A stretch of 47,488 bases of DNA from an uncultured bacterium (GCA_903994795.1 CAJEYI010000005.1:1-47488); one strand, 5' to 3'; positions 17,210-28,033 are shown, counted from the stretch's first letter. The notes: generated by a model from the sequence alone, not told the origin. Numbers and translations: made by a program.

Positions 17210-20120
17210 GAAGTGCATTCTTGCGCTCTGCCTGCTGCCTGGGACCGCTTTTGCTCAATACTTTGCCTTCAACGGCCAGTGTTCGAAGGGCGGCCAGACT
17301 GAAGTGACGCAAGGATTGCCTGCCACGGCCACACAGCCGCTCTCAGGTGGCGTGCCAGCGGTCGGGACAGGGGTTATAGGCTCCTATCCGTCGTGCCTCG
17401 TCACCGTTTACATCACTGGCACGCTGACGCTCGCCAATCCGCTTTTCGGGAACGCGTCAGGGAGTCAGCCGCAAACCAACCCTTTCACGGCGAACACGGA
17501 TGGATCGGTTCTATTTTTCGCTGCTTCCGGAGGATATGATGTTACATATTCGGGAGCCGGGATGCCTGCTCCGGTCACGCTAACCGATATCCAACTCGGG
17601 GCAAGTGGCGGAGGCGGAGGGGGGGCGGTCTGGGGACAGATCACCGGGACGCTTGCCAACCAGACTGATCTCGAGACGGCTCTTGGTTTGCTTGCCCCCA
17701 TCAATTCCCCCTCGTTTACCGGGACTCCCCTTGTTCCCACCCCGCCGAGCGTAGACAGCAGCAACAGGATCGCGAACACGGCTTGGGTGAACGAGCAGGG
17801 ATTCAGCACTGGCGCCGGGAATGTGAGTGGCCCCGGCTCATCGGTGGCGAATGACATCGCTATTTTTAACTCAACGAATGGCAAAGTCATCGCCGATAGT
17901 TCCATTCAGATTAGCGCGGTCGCTCTGCTGGCCTCGCCGATTTTTACCGGCACTCCCCAGGGACCCACGGCGACCAATGCGACCAACAACGCGGAGTTGG
18001 CCACAACGGCGTTCGTAAAAAACCAAAGCTACTGCCCTACCGCTGGTTGCACATTTACGGGAGCAGTGAGTGGTTTGACCGCGTCGGAAGTAGGGTTGAG
18101 TAATGTCACAAACAATGCTCAGGCGTTTGCCAGCATCTATCCGAACAACTCTCCGAGCGCTGGCTATATTCCGGTCGGAAACTCCGGCGGATCGTCCTAC
18201 GTCGCGCAACCGCTAACTGGCGACTGTTCATTGACAGCCACTGGTGTCATCACCTGTACCAAGAGCAATGGAGTGGCGTTCGGGACGGGAGCGTTCGCCG
18301 CCATCGCCAACTACCTTCCCTTGGCCGGCGGGACAATGACCGGGAAACTGAACACGGTCGCTCCATCGACCGCCGCCGGATTCAATCTCGCGCCAGGTTC
18401 AGCTCCCAGCTCTCCCGTAAATGGCGACTGCTGGACAACGACGACGGGTCTTTTTTGCTACATCAACGGATCGGCTGTAGGTCCGTTTGGGACCGGCGGC
18501 GGCGGTTTGTCCGGTCTCACAACGAATGGCGGTATTTACGCGACGAGCGCAACGACAGCGGCCACGTTTACGCCTCCCTCGACAAATGGGATTTACGATG
18601 TGATGTACAACATTACTGGCGGCGTGACCGCTCCGCCAGCCGCGGTTCTCGTTGGGCTGGGAGGTCGCGCGATCACCGGATCGACATCAACCGACTTGGT
18701 TGCCTACTCGGATAATGCGACTTCGATTGACCACGACAGGGGGTGCGCGAACGCCGTGACGGAAACCTTGCCAACGGCTACGACTCTCGGCAATCCATAT
18801 TTCACTTATTCTTATCAAAACGCGTGTTCGTACACCGACACCATTTCTCCTACGACATGGACGATCAACGGGCAGTCGTCGCTGTCGGTATTCCCCAGCC
18901 AGCAGTGTAGAGTAAAGATCAATCCGAACTCCGCTACCGACTGGCTTGCCTACTGTGCGTCTGCGGCTGGGATCTGGTCATCTCTCATCGCGCCGACGGC
19001 GAATCTGTCGATGAATCTGTATCAAACGTTGACCTCTCCGTTCACTACGACATTTGCGACCGGGGACTTCGGCGCCTCTCCGCTCTCTCCTCCGTCATCC
19101 ATATGGCAGTGGAACAGCAATGCGACTTCCAGCACAGACAACTCCTTCATGGTCGGCATTACTGCTGGAGTGTCGAGCTATCAAAATCCATTCGAAGTGT
19201 GGGTTGACAATTTTGCTCAGTTCCAGGTGTGCAACACGGACGGTTCCACCCATGTCGGAATCACGGTTGTGGGTTCGGCAGTGACCTGTCCAAATCTGAG
19301 TACTTCTCCGGTCGCTAAGTTGTGGGTGCTCGCAACCACCGGAGCGCACAACAACGAAATTCTCTACCAAGCAAGCTCCTCGGCGACTGGAACGATGCTG
19401 GCTATGAATAATGCGACCGCTTCCGGGACGGCCTGGAATGTGATGACGGCCTGCGCCGGAGCGACTGGGACGAACGGATTGTGTGGGAGCGGAACGCAAA
19501 TTTTCCAGATAGATGGATCTGGTGATCTGACTGCGGCAGGCACGATTTCTGGTGGCGCGTCTTTCGTCGCCGGTTCATCTGGGACGGCTGGTACCTACGC
19601 CATGTTCCCGGCCAGCGGAAACTTCAAAACGACACTGGGAAGCGCTGCGACAGCCAACAATACGGTAGACTTTTTTGCGGCTGTTCCGACGAACCTTGAC
19701 TTATTCTACTGCGCTGTATCGGGTACCACGTGCACCCTGACAGATACGGGTTACAAGTACAACGCGATCCCGATGGCTGACCTGGGCGGATTCACGCCAA
19801 CAAATAGCGGCACCATCACAAGTGGAAAACTAGCGTGCTATACGGCATCCAATACAGTCGGAAATTGCACGGGTACGCCGCCATCAAACGTGATCGGCGT
19901 GTTCAACACGTCTTCAACTTGGATTGCAAGCGGCGAGGTCTCCGTGGCTCTCGATGGTACGGTGAGCGTGACGTTCGGAGATAACGTCTGTAACTCCTCG
20001 ACCGCCGGGGAGGCGCATGATAATGGGTCGACTGCCTGTGCAACCGGACAAGGACTGGGCGTGGTCAAGACCACAGCCGCGAGCGTAACCGCAGCGACGA
20101 TCTTTTTGAAACTGTATTGA
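17187..20120 (+). CDS. tail-fibre-like protein with N-terminal signal peptide
   Basis: MWSGITVRKCILALCLLPGTAFAQ signal-like start; fibre motifs INSPSFTGTPLVPTPPSVDSSNRIANTAWV, ATTAFVKNQ, LPLAGGTMTGKL. Confidence 0.7.
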   Translation: MWSGITVRKCILALCLLPGTAFAQYFAFNGQCSKGGQTEVTQGLPATATQPLSGGVPAVGTGVIGSYPSCLVTVYITGTLTLANPLFGNASGSQPQTNPFTANTDGSVLFFAASGGYDVTYSGAGMPAPVTLTDIQLGASGGGGGGAVWGQITGTLANQTDLETALGLLAPINSPSFTGTPLVPTPPSVDSSNRIANTAWVNEQGFSTGAGNVSGPGSSVANDIAIFNSTNGKVIADSSIQISAVALLASPIFTGTPQGPTATNATNNAELATTAFVKNQSYCPTAGCTFTGAVSGLTASEVGLSNVTNNAQAFASIYPNNSPSAGYIPVGNSGGSSYVAQPLTGDCSLTATGVITCTKSNGVAFGTGAFAAIANYLPLAGGTMTGKLNTVAPSTAAGFNLAPGSAPSSPVNGDCWTTTTGLFCYINGSAVGPFGTGGGGLSGLTTNGGIYATSATTAATFTPPSTNGIYDVMYNITGGVTAPPAAVLVGLGGRAITGSTSTDLVAYSDNATSIDHDRGCANAVTETLPTATTLGNPYFTYSYQNACSYTDTISPTTWTINGQSSLSVFPSQQCRVKINPNSATDWLAYCASAAGIWSSLIAPTANLSMNLYQTLTSPFTTTFATGDFGASPLSPPSSIWQWNSNATSSTDNSFMVGITAGVSSYQNPFEVWVDNFAQFQVCNTDGSTHVGITVVGSAVTCPNLSTSPVAKLWVLATTGAHNNEILYQASSSATGTMLAMNNATASGTAWNVMTACAGATGTNGLCGSGTQIFQIDGSGDLTAAGTISGGASFVAGSSGTAGTYAMFPASGNFKTTLGSAATANNTVDFFAAVPTNLDLFYCAVSGTTCTLTDTGYKYNAIPMADLGGFTPTNSGTITSGKLACYTASNTVGNCTGTPPSNVIGVFNTSSTWIASGEVSVALDGTVSVTFGDNVCNSSTAGEAHDNGSTACATGQGLGVVKTTAASVTAATIFLKLY

Positions 20121-20128
20121 GAGGAACT

Positions 20129-21214
20129 ATGAAGAAATTCCTTTTACTGATCGCAATTATAAATTGCATGGCAATCGGTTCCCGTGCCCAGACTGTTCAG
20201 TGCCAGACAACGAGTGGTGCTTGGGGACCGTGCCCTCTCAACGCCTCGGTCCAATTGTTTACCACACAAGCGGCGACGGCGACGGCTACGGCGACGGCGC
20301 AGAAAGTTTATAACTTCAACATGACCGGCACGTTCCTTGTGACCTATGCAGGGATAACCGGATCACCGGCGACGTGCACTCTTCAAGTCAAAACTGGAGA
20401 CTCGCTGGGCAATGTCTCGAACAACAATACGGCTCTGTCTCTCACTCCAGCGACCGGGAGCACGACGATAGCATTCGCGCCCACTTCCACGCAACAGCAA
20501 GGCGATCAGATGACGGTAGTCTATGCCTGCGGAACGTATCCAACGGCTGGGACGGTTTCTGTAGAATTTGTTCCATCTACGTCCGCGCCTTTGCCCCCTG
20601 CACCGTTGTTCAGCGGAACGGCTGCGACCGCGACGGCAACGAGTTTTGCCGTGCGGACTCCAGGTCAGTCTGGATATGGTGATCTTGAAATTACCGGTTC
20701 TGGGATCACCGGTTCTCCGTCCGGGTGCACGATTGCCCTGGCATATCAGTCGAATACAGGGTCTCCAACAGGTTCTACTCAAGCGACCGTCAGTTTCACG
20801 CCGGGGAATTCGCTCCAGGTACTCCCCGTGGTTCCGACGAATCCAACCGGTGATCAATACGTAGCGACGTATGCGTGCAGTACTTATCCGACGGCCGGAA
20901 CTATTTCGGTCGCGTTTGCTCCGACGACTCCAGTGGTTATCGCTGGTACACTGCCAGCCGCGATCATTTCTGGCCAGCAGGCGGTTACGGCCTCTGCCGT
21001 GGCGTTGGCATCGAACGCTCTTACGAAGGGGATTTGTATAGAAGCGTTGAGCACGAATTCAATCAGCGTATTCGTCGGTCCTTCGGGCGTGACTACTTCG
21101 ACCGGGATCGAGTTGCCGGCTAAGTCTTCTTATTGCACTTCAGTCGCTAACTCCAATGCACTGTATGTAATCGCATCGACGACGGGAGCGTCTGTTACAT
21201 GGTCAGGAAACTAA
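20129..21214 (+). CDS. exported protein with two tandem beta-sandwich-like domains
   Basis: MKKFLLLIAIINCMAIGSRAQ signal peptide; internal repeat GSPATCTLQV...VVYACGTYPTAGTVSVEFVP / GSPSGCTIAL...ATYACSTYPTAGTISVAFAP. Confidence 0.65.
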   Translation: MKKFLLLIAIINCMAIGSRAQTVQCQTTSGAWGPCPLNASVQLFTTQAATATATATAQKVYNFNMTGTFLVTYAGITGSPATCTLQVKTGDSLGNVSNNNTALSLTPATGSTTIAFAPTSTQQQGDQMTVVYACGTYPTAGTVSVEFVPSTSAPLPPAPLFSGTAATATATSFAVRTPGQSGYGDLEITGSGITGSPSGCTIALAYQSNTGSPTGSTQATVSFTPGNSLQVLPVVPTNPTGDQYVATYACSTYPTAGTISVAFAPTTPVVIAGTLPAAIISGQQAVTASAVALASNALTKGICIEALSTNSISVFVGPSGVTTSTGIELPAKSSYCTSVANSNALYVIASTTGASVTWSGN

Positions 21215-22362
21215 CTGTTTTTGTAGTCGTCTGTGCTGGCGTGATGCTTGCACAGGGCCCCCCTACCTATTCAGGCGGAGGCGGAGGGGGAGGGACGCCT
21301 TGCACTACGACGGCGAATTCTCTTCAATATGACAATGCCGGAGCATTTGGCTGCGTCACCGACTGGACGGCCTCTGCGACTACTCTGACGGCGGCAACAG
21401 CGGGAATATTGGATGCAAGTGCAGCGACGGGTGCAGCAGCGGTCAAATTGCCAGCCGTAGTCGGCGGCACACAGTTGAGTGGTACTTCGACGGCCAACCT
21501 CTCTGCACCCATCGTGATCCAGAACACAAACTCAACCAACAACAACACGTCGATTACAATGGGTGTCACTTCCCCTGGAACTTCCACGGGGCAGACTACA
21601 CTGAACGTGAACTGTGCGACCACTCAAGGGGATTGTTTGGACGTTGGAACGGGCGGTACATGGGCGTCTGGAGTTCTCTCTGGGCAGACGAATGTATTCA
21701 ACGTAAAGCCAACGGGAGCAGTGACCGGTTTGTCTTACACGGCCAATGGCACGACGGCGTTCTTCGTAGACTATGCACAGGGGTCAACCAGCGCCTCTGT
21801 CGCTCCATGCAACACGGCAAATTCAATTTGCGAACAGGCTCCAACAGCAGTGACGAGTTACCTCGTGAACAAGCCGGGAGTTGCGACAAATGGAATCATC
21901 ACGAATAACGTGGCATCTGCTGTAGATACGCAGGGATTTAGCGGGGATGCCAACCACTCCGCAACCGTCTCATGGTCTACAGCTACTTCAGTAAGTTCCA
22001 CCAGTCTATGTTCGACGACATTCTGCCCGGCGGGGACATATCGAGTCAGTGCCTACATTGATGTGACCACGGCTTGCACCACAACGGGGTCATATGTTGT
22101 CAATCTGATCTGGACGGATGACACGACCGTATCAAAGACAAGCGTCATGCCACTGGTCGGGCTGGGTGTGACGCCGACATTTGGGCCAACCGCGATCACG
22201 GCAACGCTGGTTCCAACATCCACGACCGATTTTGGGACGGGATCATTTATTCTTCGCTCGACGGGAACGACTTCAATCAACTACTCGACTACGGCGGGAG
22301 CCTGCGCTACGGGTGGTCCCGGCGTTGGTAAGCTCTACTTCACCGTGGAGCCAATTCAGTGA
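21199..22362 (+). CDS. exported fibre-like protein
   Basis: MVRKLTVFVVVCAGVMLAQG signal-like start; ANSLQYDNAGAFGCVTDWTAS fibre-type motif. Confidence 0.6.
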   Translation: MVRKLTVFVVVCAGVMLAQGPPTYSGGGGGGGTPCTTTANSLQYDNAGAFGCVTDWTASATTLTAATAGILDASAATGAAAVKLPAVVGGTQLSGTSTANLSAPIVIQNTNSTNNNTSITMGVTSPGTSTGQTTLNVNCATTQGDCLDVGTGGTWASGVLSGQTNVFNVKPTGAVTGLSYTANGTTAFFVDYAQGSTSASVAPCNTANSICEQAPTAVTSYLVNKPGVATNGIITNNVASAVDTQGFSGDANHSATVSWSTATSVSSTSLCSTTFCPAGTYRVSAYIDVTTACTTTGSYVVNLIWTDDTTVSKTSVMPLVGLGVTPTFGPTAITATLVPTSTTDFGTGSFILRSTGTTSINYSTTAGACATGGPGVGKLYFTVEPIQ

Positions 22363-23096
22363 GACACATTTTATCAATCTTCACTCTCTCGCTCATCGGC
22401 TTCGCGCTCGCTTTTTCGCAAGGTATCGGTGGCAAAGGCGGTATCGGTGGCAAAGGCGGCATTGGGGGTGGTGTCCCCGCCGGAGGCTCGGCGTCCCTTT
22501 TGCAATATCCTTGCAACAATACGGGCGGAACGGCCACTTCCGCCACCATCACGTTAACTCAAGCCATTGTAGGCAGCCACTTGCTGACAGTTTATGCCAA
22601 CTTCAATTCCAGCGGTTCTACGGTAACTGGCACCAACAACAGTGGCACGTTCGCCCATTGCACTAACTGCGTGACTGGTGCCAATGCGGATTCCGGTTGG
22701 ACTGACGGCGCATATATTTTATCCAGTTCCGCCGAATCCAGCACGATAACGATTAATTTCAATTCCAGCGCACAGTGGGGGCAAGTGTGCGTCGCCGAGT
22801 ATTCAGATACAGGTGGTTTAGGGACTTTCGCCTTCGATGCAAGTAATTCAGCCGACTCGTGCTCCTCAAGTCCTTGCACTGGAATCACGCTAAGCTTGAG
22901 CGCAAACGACGTGATCTACGGAGCGTGCGGGACCAGTAACGGCGTGACGGCGATCAGTGGCGGGGCATGGGCACTCCTAACCAGCGGTGTTGGCGTAGCC
23001 AACGCTATTAACACCAACTCTGGAACCGCCCCCAGTTGGACGAGCGGAGGAACCACTACCTGGGCTTGTATGTCAATGGCATTTAAGGTTCAATGA
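22359..23096 (+). CDS. exported hypothetical protein with Gly/Lys repeat
   Basis: Start MRHILSIFTLSLIGFALAFSQ; GIGGKGGIGGKGGIGGG repeat. Confidence 0.6.
   Translation: MRHILSIFTLSLIGFALAFSQGIGGKGGIGGKGGIGGGVPAGGSASLLQYPCNNTGGTATSATITLTQAIVGSHLLTVYANFNSSGSTVTGTNNSGTFAHCTNCVTGANADSGWTDGAYILSSSAESSTITINFNSSAQWGQVCVAEYSDTGGLGTFAFDASNSADSCSSSPCTGITLSLSANDVIYGACGTSNGVTAISGGAWALLTSGVGVANAINTNSGTAPSWTSGGTTTWACMSMAFKVQ
22422..22457 (+). repeat. 18-bp direct tandem repeat x2
   Basis: ggtatcggtggcaaaggc twice, followed by a degenerate third copy. Confidence 0.85.
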
Positions 23097-26000
23097 AGAA
23101 ACTCTACCTCATCGTCGTCGTGCTCTGCTTCGCATTCTCTGCTGCTGCGATGGCCTCCACGGTCTACGTGTCCCAGAGCGGCGGCTCAGTCAGTTGTCCT
23201 CCGAATGGCACGCAATCTACCACGGCGATTGGTTCGGTCAGTTGGACTTCGGGAAACACTTATCAACTGTGCGGGACGATCACCAGCCATTTCACTATCA
23301 ACGCCAATAATGTCACAGTCACGTTCTCGACGGGTGCAGCGGTCAGCGCCAGTTGCACCGCCGGAGCGGGTTCTGCCTGCATTAGCGCCACCGGGATCAG
23401 CGGGCTTTTGATGGACGGCAATCCTACAACTTCCGGTTCGCCGTGCGGGTGGGTGAATCAAGCCGAAGTTGCCTGCAACGGAACCGTTGAATCCAGTGTT
23501 GCCCAACCCGCTAACTCCAATTTTGGCATTGACGCCACGAACTGTACGAACTGCGAATTCCGCAACATGAACATTGGCCCGATCTATACAGTCACTTCCG
23601 GCGGGACGCAACCGAGCGGTGACATTCGCGGCATCCAAGCGTTGCCCTCCGCAGGCACCGGAACATGGCTTGTGCACAATAATATTCTGCACGACACTTC
23701 GTCAGCAATCGTGTATGTCCCAAATGGTTCGAACGATAGCGGGTTGCAAGACTATAATAACGTTACCTATAATATCAACTCCAGCCAGGACATATCGAAC
23801 AATGACAACGGGACGATCACGGGAGCGTTGGTCCATGACAATAACTTTGGCTCGACGGCAAACTGGGACACCTCGGGTTGCGACAATCACCATAATTCGA
23901 TGCATGTGTTCTCATATACCCAGACAGCCACAGGAATTTATTACTACAACAACCTGGTAAACGGAAATTGGGGGAACTGTTCAACCGGCCAATTGTTTAT
24001 CGAAGGATCAAGTTCGCTGGTTAACTTGGTCTATGTCTTCAATAATGTCTTCATCGGCACCTATACCCAGGAAAACAACGGTATCGTCAACATCACGGCG
24101 AACAATTTGAACTACTTTAACAACACGATTGTCGGTTCAAGTATAAGCGGTGATAATTGTATCTTTCTAAGCACGATCGGTGGCAACGGGAAAATCTACG
24201 CGGAAAATAACATCATGACTGGTTGTGTCGGCCAGTTACTCGCTTCAAACACCGCCGCCAACCAGTTCACACCATCGAATTACAACCTTTTCGGGGGCAC
24301 TAGCGGCAGCACGCCCTGGGCCATGTCTTGCGGGGGAAGCGGATGCACCTATTACAACTTCTCTTCATGGCAGGGGACTGGGAACGATGGCAATTCGACT
24401 TTCAATGCTTCAACAAGCTTCTGGGGCGGGAATAGCTCGACCGGCCAGTTGAATTCAGGCTCTCCCGCCATTAATGCGGGCACAAATCTCACCAGCCTAG
24501 GCATTACGGCGCTTAATTCCGACGCAACCGGGGCACCTCGCCCGGCTACGGGATCGTGGGACGCTGGGGCTTATTCGTATCAAGCGGCATCAACATTTAC
24601 CCTGACTGCCACAGTTACCGGCTCCGGTTCAGTGTCCAGTTCTCCCAGTGGCATCTTCTGCCCGCCGACATGCACCTTCACCACCTCGGGGAATGTGACG
24701 CTGACGGCAACCGCTAGCGCCGGATTCACCTTCACCGGATGGGCCGGAGGCGGTTGCTCGGGGACGAGTCCGTGCACAACGAACGTCACCGCAAACGAGA
24801 CCGTGACAGCCTACTTCGTTCAGAACCGAGCAGCGCCGCCGAAGACTTGGCAGGATGGGAACGCTCCGCTGGATGGAGTGAACTGCGGCGGGTCCCCGGG
24901 ACAGCAAAACTATTGCGCTGGCGCTGGCTTCGTGGCGCCGACTTACGAGATATTGCTGCCGAACACTTGGATTCATGGGCCACAGGCGGGGTGCACGTTT
25001 AATACTCCGTACTGGCCCACGTCACCGACGAACGCTCAAGTTTATTCTGGCTTCCAGCAGATGCTAGTGGATGTGGATACGTGCCGCACATCCAGCGGAT
25101 TCGGGACGATTGTTGATGTTCCGGCGGGGACGCTTATCACTACCGCTACCTCGCCGGGACTGACGATCCCCGCAAAAGAAACTTCTTTGCCCACGCAGTT
25201 CAATATCATCCGCACGGCGTCTTACGCTTCTTTCCCAACCGTTATTCCTGGTTTACCGGTGATGCCGTGCTCTCTCGGCCCGTCTCTCAACTTACCGGGC
25301 ATGACTGATCCCGGCATCGACAACGATGACTGTACTGGGACGAACCTGTCATTCACGCTGGGACCGGCAAATACCAGCAACGTGCTCGGCACGGCTGGGA
25401 TGATCACGGGGATCACGCAGGTCTCGGTTAACACAACAACGCAAGCCGCGATCACGGCGAGCGGTTCAGCGCAACTTGCCTCCTTGGTTAACGCGTATGT
25501 TTCGCCAACTCTGGCCGGAGCAGGTTCTTGTATCCAGATCGAGCCGACGACCAGCGCCACGCAAGAGTGCGTCACGCCCCTCAGCGGCGTGAATCAGAGC
25601 GGTCTCTATGCTGTGTTTTCGCAGAACCATGTGAACGGAGTTTGCGTCGTCTACAACGTCCCGACGAGTGCCGGAGCACCGACCAACTGCGGCAATGGCA
25701 CGGGGGCCTTTACGCTGAACAACGGTGCGGCGACGAATATCTCGAACTACAACGGCAAGCAGTACATGCCGGTTATTGAGTTCTCCGGGACGACCGGATC
25801 AGTGCTGGGCACATGCTCGCCGACAGGGGCCAGCGCTACATCCAGTCCGCCTTGGTGCAACGGGGGGGCCAACACGACCTTCGCACCTGCTGCATGGGAG
25901 TTCCAAGGGTTCGAGATTCGCATCGCGGCTGGCGACACGAACAACATGAATATCTTCCAGATGACGCATACTGGGAGCGAAACGACATTATCCCAGTTTC

Positions 26001-28033
26001 CCCAGTACATCATCTGCAACCAGTGCTGGCTGCACGGCGACTGGTTCAATCTGACGAGTGGAACTAATCAGGTTTCTGCCGGCCTCGATTTCTCCTGCGT
26101 CAAAGGCTGCGCGTTCATAAACTCCGAGATCAGCGCAATCTGGCGTCCCGGAAGCGAAGGTCACGGCATCTGGATCGACTACGGCGAGAACATGAAGTTG
26201 GATCACTACAAATGTCGCGGTGGTTCTAGTTGCCTGTTCTCCGGTGGATTTACCGGCAACGGTCCGCCGCTGATCTCGGGCCTCATCCCCGGCAGCAATA
26301 TCGAGAACCGGCGTGCTGACCTGGATATGCCTTACTGGGAACTTGGACTCAGCGTCTTCCCGAGTACGAATACGACTTGGCATGGTCAGAGCATCGTCCG
26401 CAAGAATGTCAGCGAGTATAAGACCGGCCAGAACATTCTGGACTGGGGAAACATATATCGCAGCGTCGATAATTCTGGCGGTCAGTCTGGACTGATCCTA
26501 AGTCGCACCGTCCGGAATAGTTCAAGCGCCTATGGTGCCAATTACAACACCACGTTGAACAACCTGATCCACGGCAACAACCTCTGGCTGGATGGATGCG
26601 AAGGCGTTACGGTGGACACAAGCGACGGAACCGGCAGCGGTGGTGGGGCCGGTTACGCCGCCAACTTATTATGGTTCACCAACAATCTAGGATTTAACCT
26701 TTCAGGATCGAATCCGGGGTGCTCTGGAGTCTCGCCGGTCTCGTTTCTGCAAGTCGATAGCTCGGGGCAGGCATGGCAAGGGACGAATACCTGCGCGAAC
26801 GGAGTTTGCACGTTCGTTGCTAACTGTTCCGTGGCTCCGGGTTCAGGGACGGCAAATTGCATCGGCCAAGTGTCGAGTATCTCGGTCAACGCCGCTGGCA
26901 CCGGTTGTGTGGCGGGCAGTCTGACGTTTAGCGCCCCGAATATCGCTACAGGAGTCAAGGCCACGGGAAGCTACACTTGTTCCGGTGGAGGCTTGAGCAC
27001 TGTGACCTTGGGCTCGGTCGGAGCGGGCTACACGTCCACGCCCACGGCCACTCTCGCAACCGGCACCGGCACTGTCACGGTAACAATGGTCTCTTCCTCC
27101 GTCAGTCCCTCCGGCACGACCGGCTACCAAGCCATGAGCGTCAACGCCGGGGATGCGGGCTCAATGGAAGGCTGCCAGACGTTCCCCTCGATGAACACGC
27201 CGACCACGACCTACTCTGGGTTCACCTATCCCAGCGGTGTCGGGCCGATTGTTTCGGTCGGGAGCGTGCCGTGGAATGGTACGTGGCAAGCTGGCAACGT
27301 CACCATTTCGTATCCATCGACTGTCACCGGCACCGACTCCAGTGGCTACTGCACGTGGTCAACGGTCGTTGGTCGGCAGCCGAATTTGCAGTGGACGCAT
27401 AATGGCGTGGTTAGCACCGTCGCGCGGCTCATTACCAACGCTGGCGGGTTAAGCGGGATCGCGGCGGGACCAAACTTCCAGATCAACGCGTTGTATCAGA
27501 ACAACTACTGGATCGGCAACATGGCGGCAAACACCGGTTGGTGCAGCGGCATTGGTCTGTGCGGCGGGTCAACCAGCGAGAACGTCGTACTTGACACGAC
27601 CTCTGCGACGGTGGATCACGAATACTGGCCGGGATATTCCAGCCTCAACCTATTCGCGTGGGGTGTGAATCCGGTCTACCCTGTGGCCTCACCGGCGATC
27701 ACCTATCCCGCATCGAGTTGCGCGATGGGATTCAATGGCACCGGTGCGTGGCTCTACCCGTGCAGCGGGAACCTCGTCGCAATCAACGCTGCCGACTACC
27801 ACCAATATGAATGCAACGCCTCTGGAACCTGCTATCACGCGGCCTCGGATGGCACTGACATCGGCCCGAACATCCCGGCGATCGACGCAGCCCAGACGTT
27901 GAACGTCTTCAACTGCGCCTTGGTTGGGCAGACCTGCCCCGGACCAGGACCATTTCCAGACGCGGTTCCGACCGCCTACGTTCCAGCACCCTGCATCAGT
28001 TGTCTACTTTCAGCACGCAAGGAGCAACAATGA
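23093..28033 (+). CDS. very large exported parallel beta-helix/adhesin-like protein
   Basis: 1646 aa; MKKLYLIVVVLCFAFSAAAMAS signal peptide; Asn-rich beta-helix-like repeats (FNNVFIGTYTQENNGIVNITANNLNYFNNTIVGSS); bacterial-repeat domain TATVTGSGSVSSSPSGIFCPPTCTFTTSGNVTLTATASAGFTFTGWAGGGC. Confidence 0.7.
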   Translation: MKKLYLIVVVLCFAFSAAAMASTVYVSQSGGSVSCPPNGTQSTTAIGSVSWTSGNTYQLCGTITSHFTINANNVTVTFSTGAAVSASCTAGAGSACISATGISGLLMDGNPTTSGSPCGWVNQAEVACNGTVESSVAQPANSNFGIDATNCTNCEFRNMNIGPIYTVTSGGTQPSGDIRGIQALPSAGTGTWLVHNNILHDTSSAIVYVPNGSNDSGLQDYNNVTYNINSSQDISNNDNGTITGALVHDNNFGSTANWDTSGCDNHHNSMHVFSYTQTATGIYYYNNLVNGNWGNCSTGQLFIEGSSSLVNLVYVFNNVFIGTYTQENNGIVNITANNLNYFNNTIVGSSISGDNCIFLSTIGGNGKIYAENNIMTGCVGQLLASNTAANQFTPSNYNLFGGTSGSTPWAMSCGGSGCTYYNFSSWQGTGNDGNSTFNASTSFWGGNSSTGQLNSGSPAINAGTNLTSLGITALNSDATGAPRPATGSWDAGAYSYQAASTFTLTATVTGSGSVSSSPSGIFCPPTCTFTTSGNVTLTATASAGFTFTGWAGGGCSGTSPCTTNVTANETVTAYFVQNRAAPPKTWQDGNAPLDGVNCGGSPGQQNYCAGAGFVAPTYEILLPNTWIHGPQAGCTFNTPYWPTSPTNAQVYSGFQQMLVDVDTCRTSSGFGTIVDVPAGTLITTATSPGLTIPAKETSLPTQFNIIRTASYASFPTVIPGLPVMPCSLGPSLNLPGMTDPGIDNDDCTGTNLSFTLGPANTSNVLGTAGMITGITQVSVNTTTQAAITASGSAQLASLVNAYVSPTLAGAGSCIQIEPTTSATQECVTPLSGVNQSGLYAVFSQNHVNGVCVVYNVPTSAGAPTNCGNGTGAFTLNNGAATNISNYNGKQYMPVIEFSGTTGSVLGTCSPTGASATSSPPWCNGGANTTFAPAAWEFQGFEIRIAAGDTNNMNIFQMTHTGSETTLSQFPQYIICNQCWLHGDWFNLTSGTNQVSAGLDFSCVKGCAFINSEISAIWRPGSEGHGIWIDYGENMKLDHYKCRGGSSCLFSGGFTGNGPPLISGLIPGSNIENRRADLDMPYWELGLSVFPSTNTTWHGQSIVRKNVSEYKTGQNILDWGNIYRSVDNSGGQSGLILSRTVRNSSSAYGANYNTTLNNLIHGNNLWLDGCEGVTVDTSDGTGSGGGAGYAANLLWFTNNLGFNLSGSNPGCSGVSPVSFLQVDSSGQAWQGTNTCANGVCTFVANCSVAPGSGTANCIGQVSSISVNAAGTGCVAGSLTFSAPNIATGVKATGSYTCSGGGLSTVTLGSVGAGYTSTPTATLATGTGTVTVTMVSSSVSPSGTTGYQAMSVNAGDAGSMEGCQTFPSMNTPTTTYSGFTYPSGVGPIVSVGSVPWNGTWQAGNVTISYPSTVTGTDSSGYCTWSTVVGRQPNLQWTHNGVVSTVARLITNAGGLSGIAAGPNFQINALYQNNYWIGNMAANTGWCSGIGLCGGSTSENVVLDTTSATVDHEYWPGYSSLNLFAWGVNPVYPVASPAITYPASSCAMGFNGTGAWLYPCSGNLVAINAADYHQYECNASGTCYHAASDGTDIGPNIPAIDAAQTLNVFNCALVGQTCPGPGPFPDAVPTAYVPAPCISCLLSARKEQQ

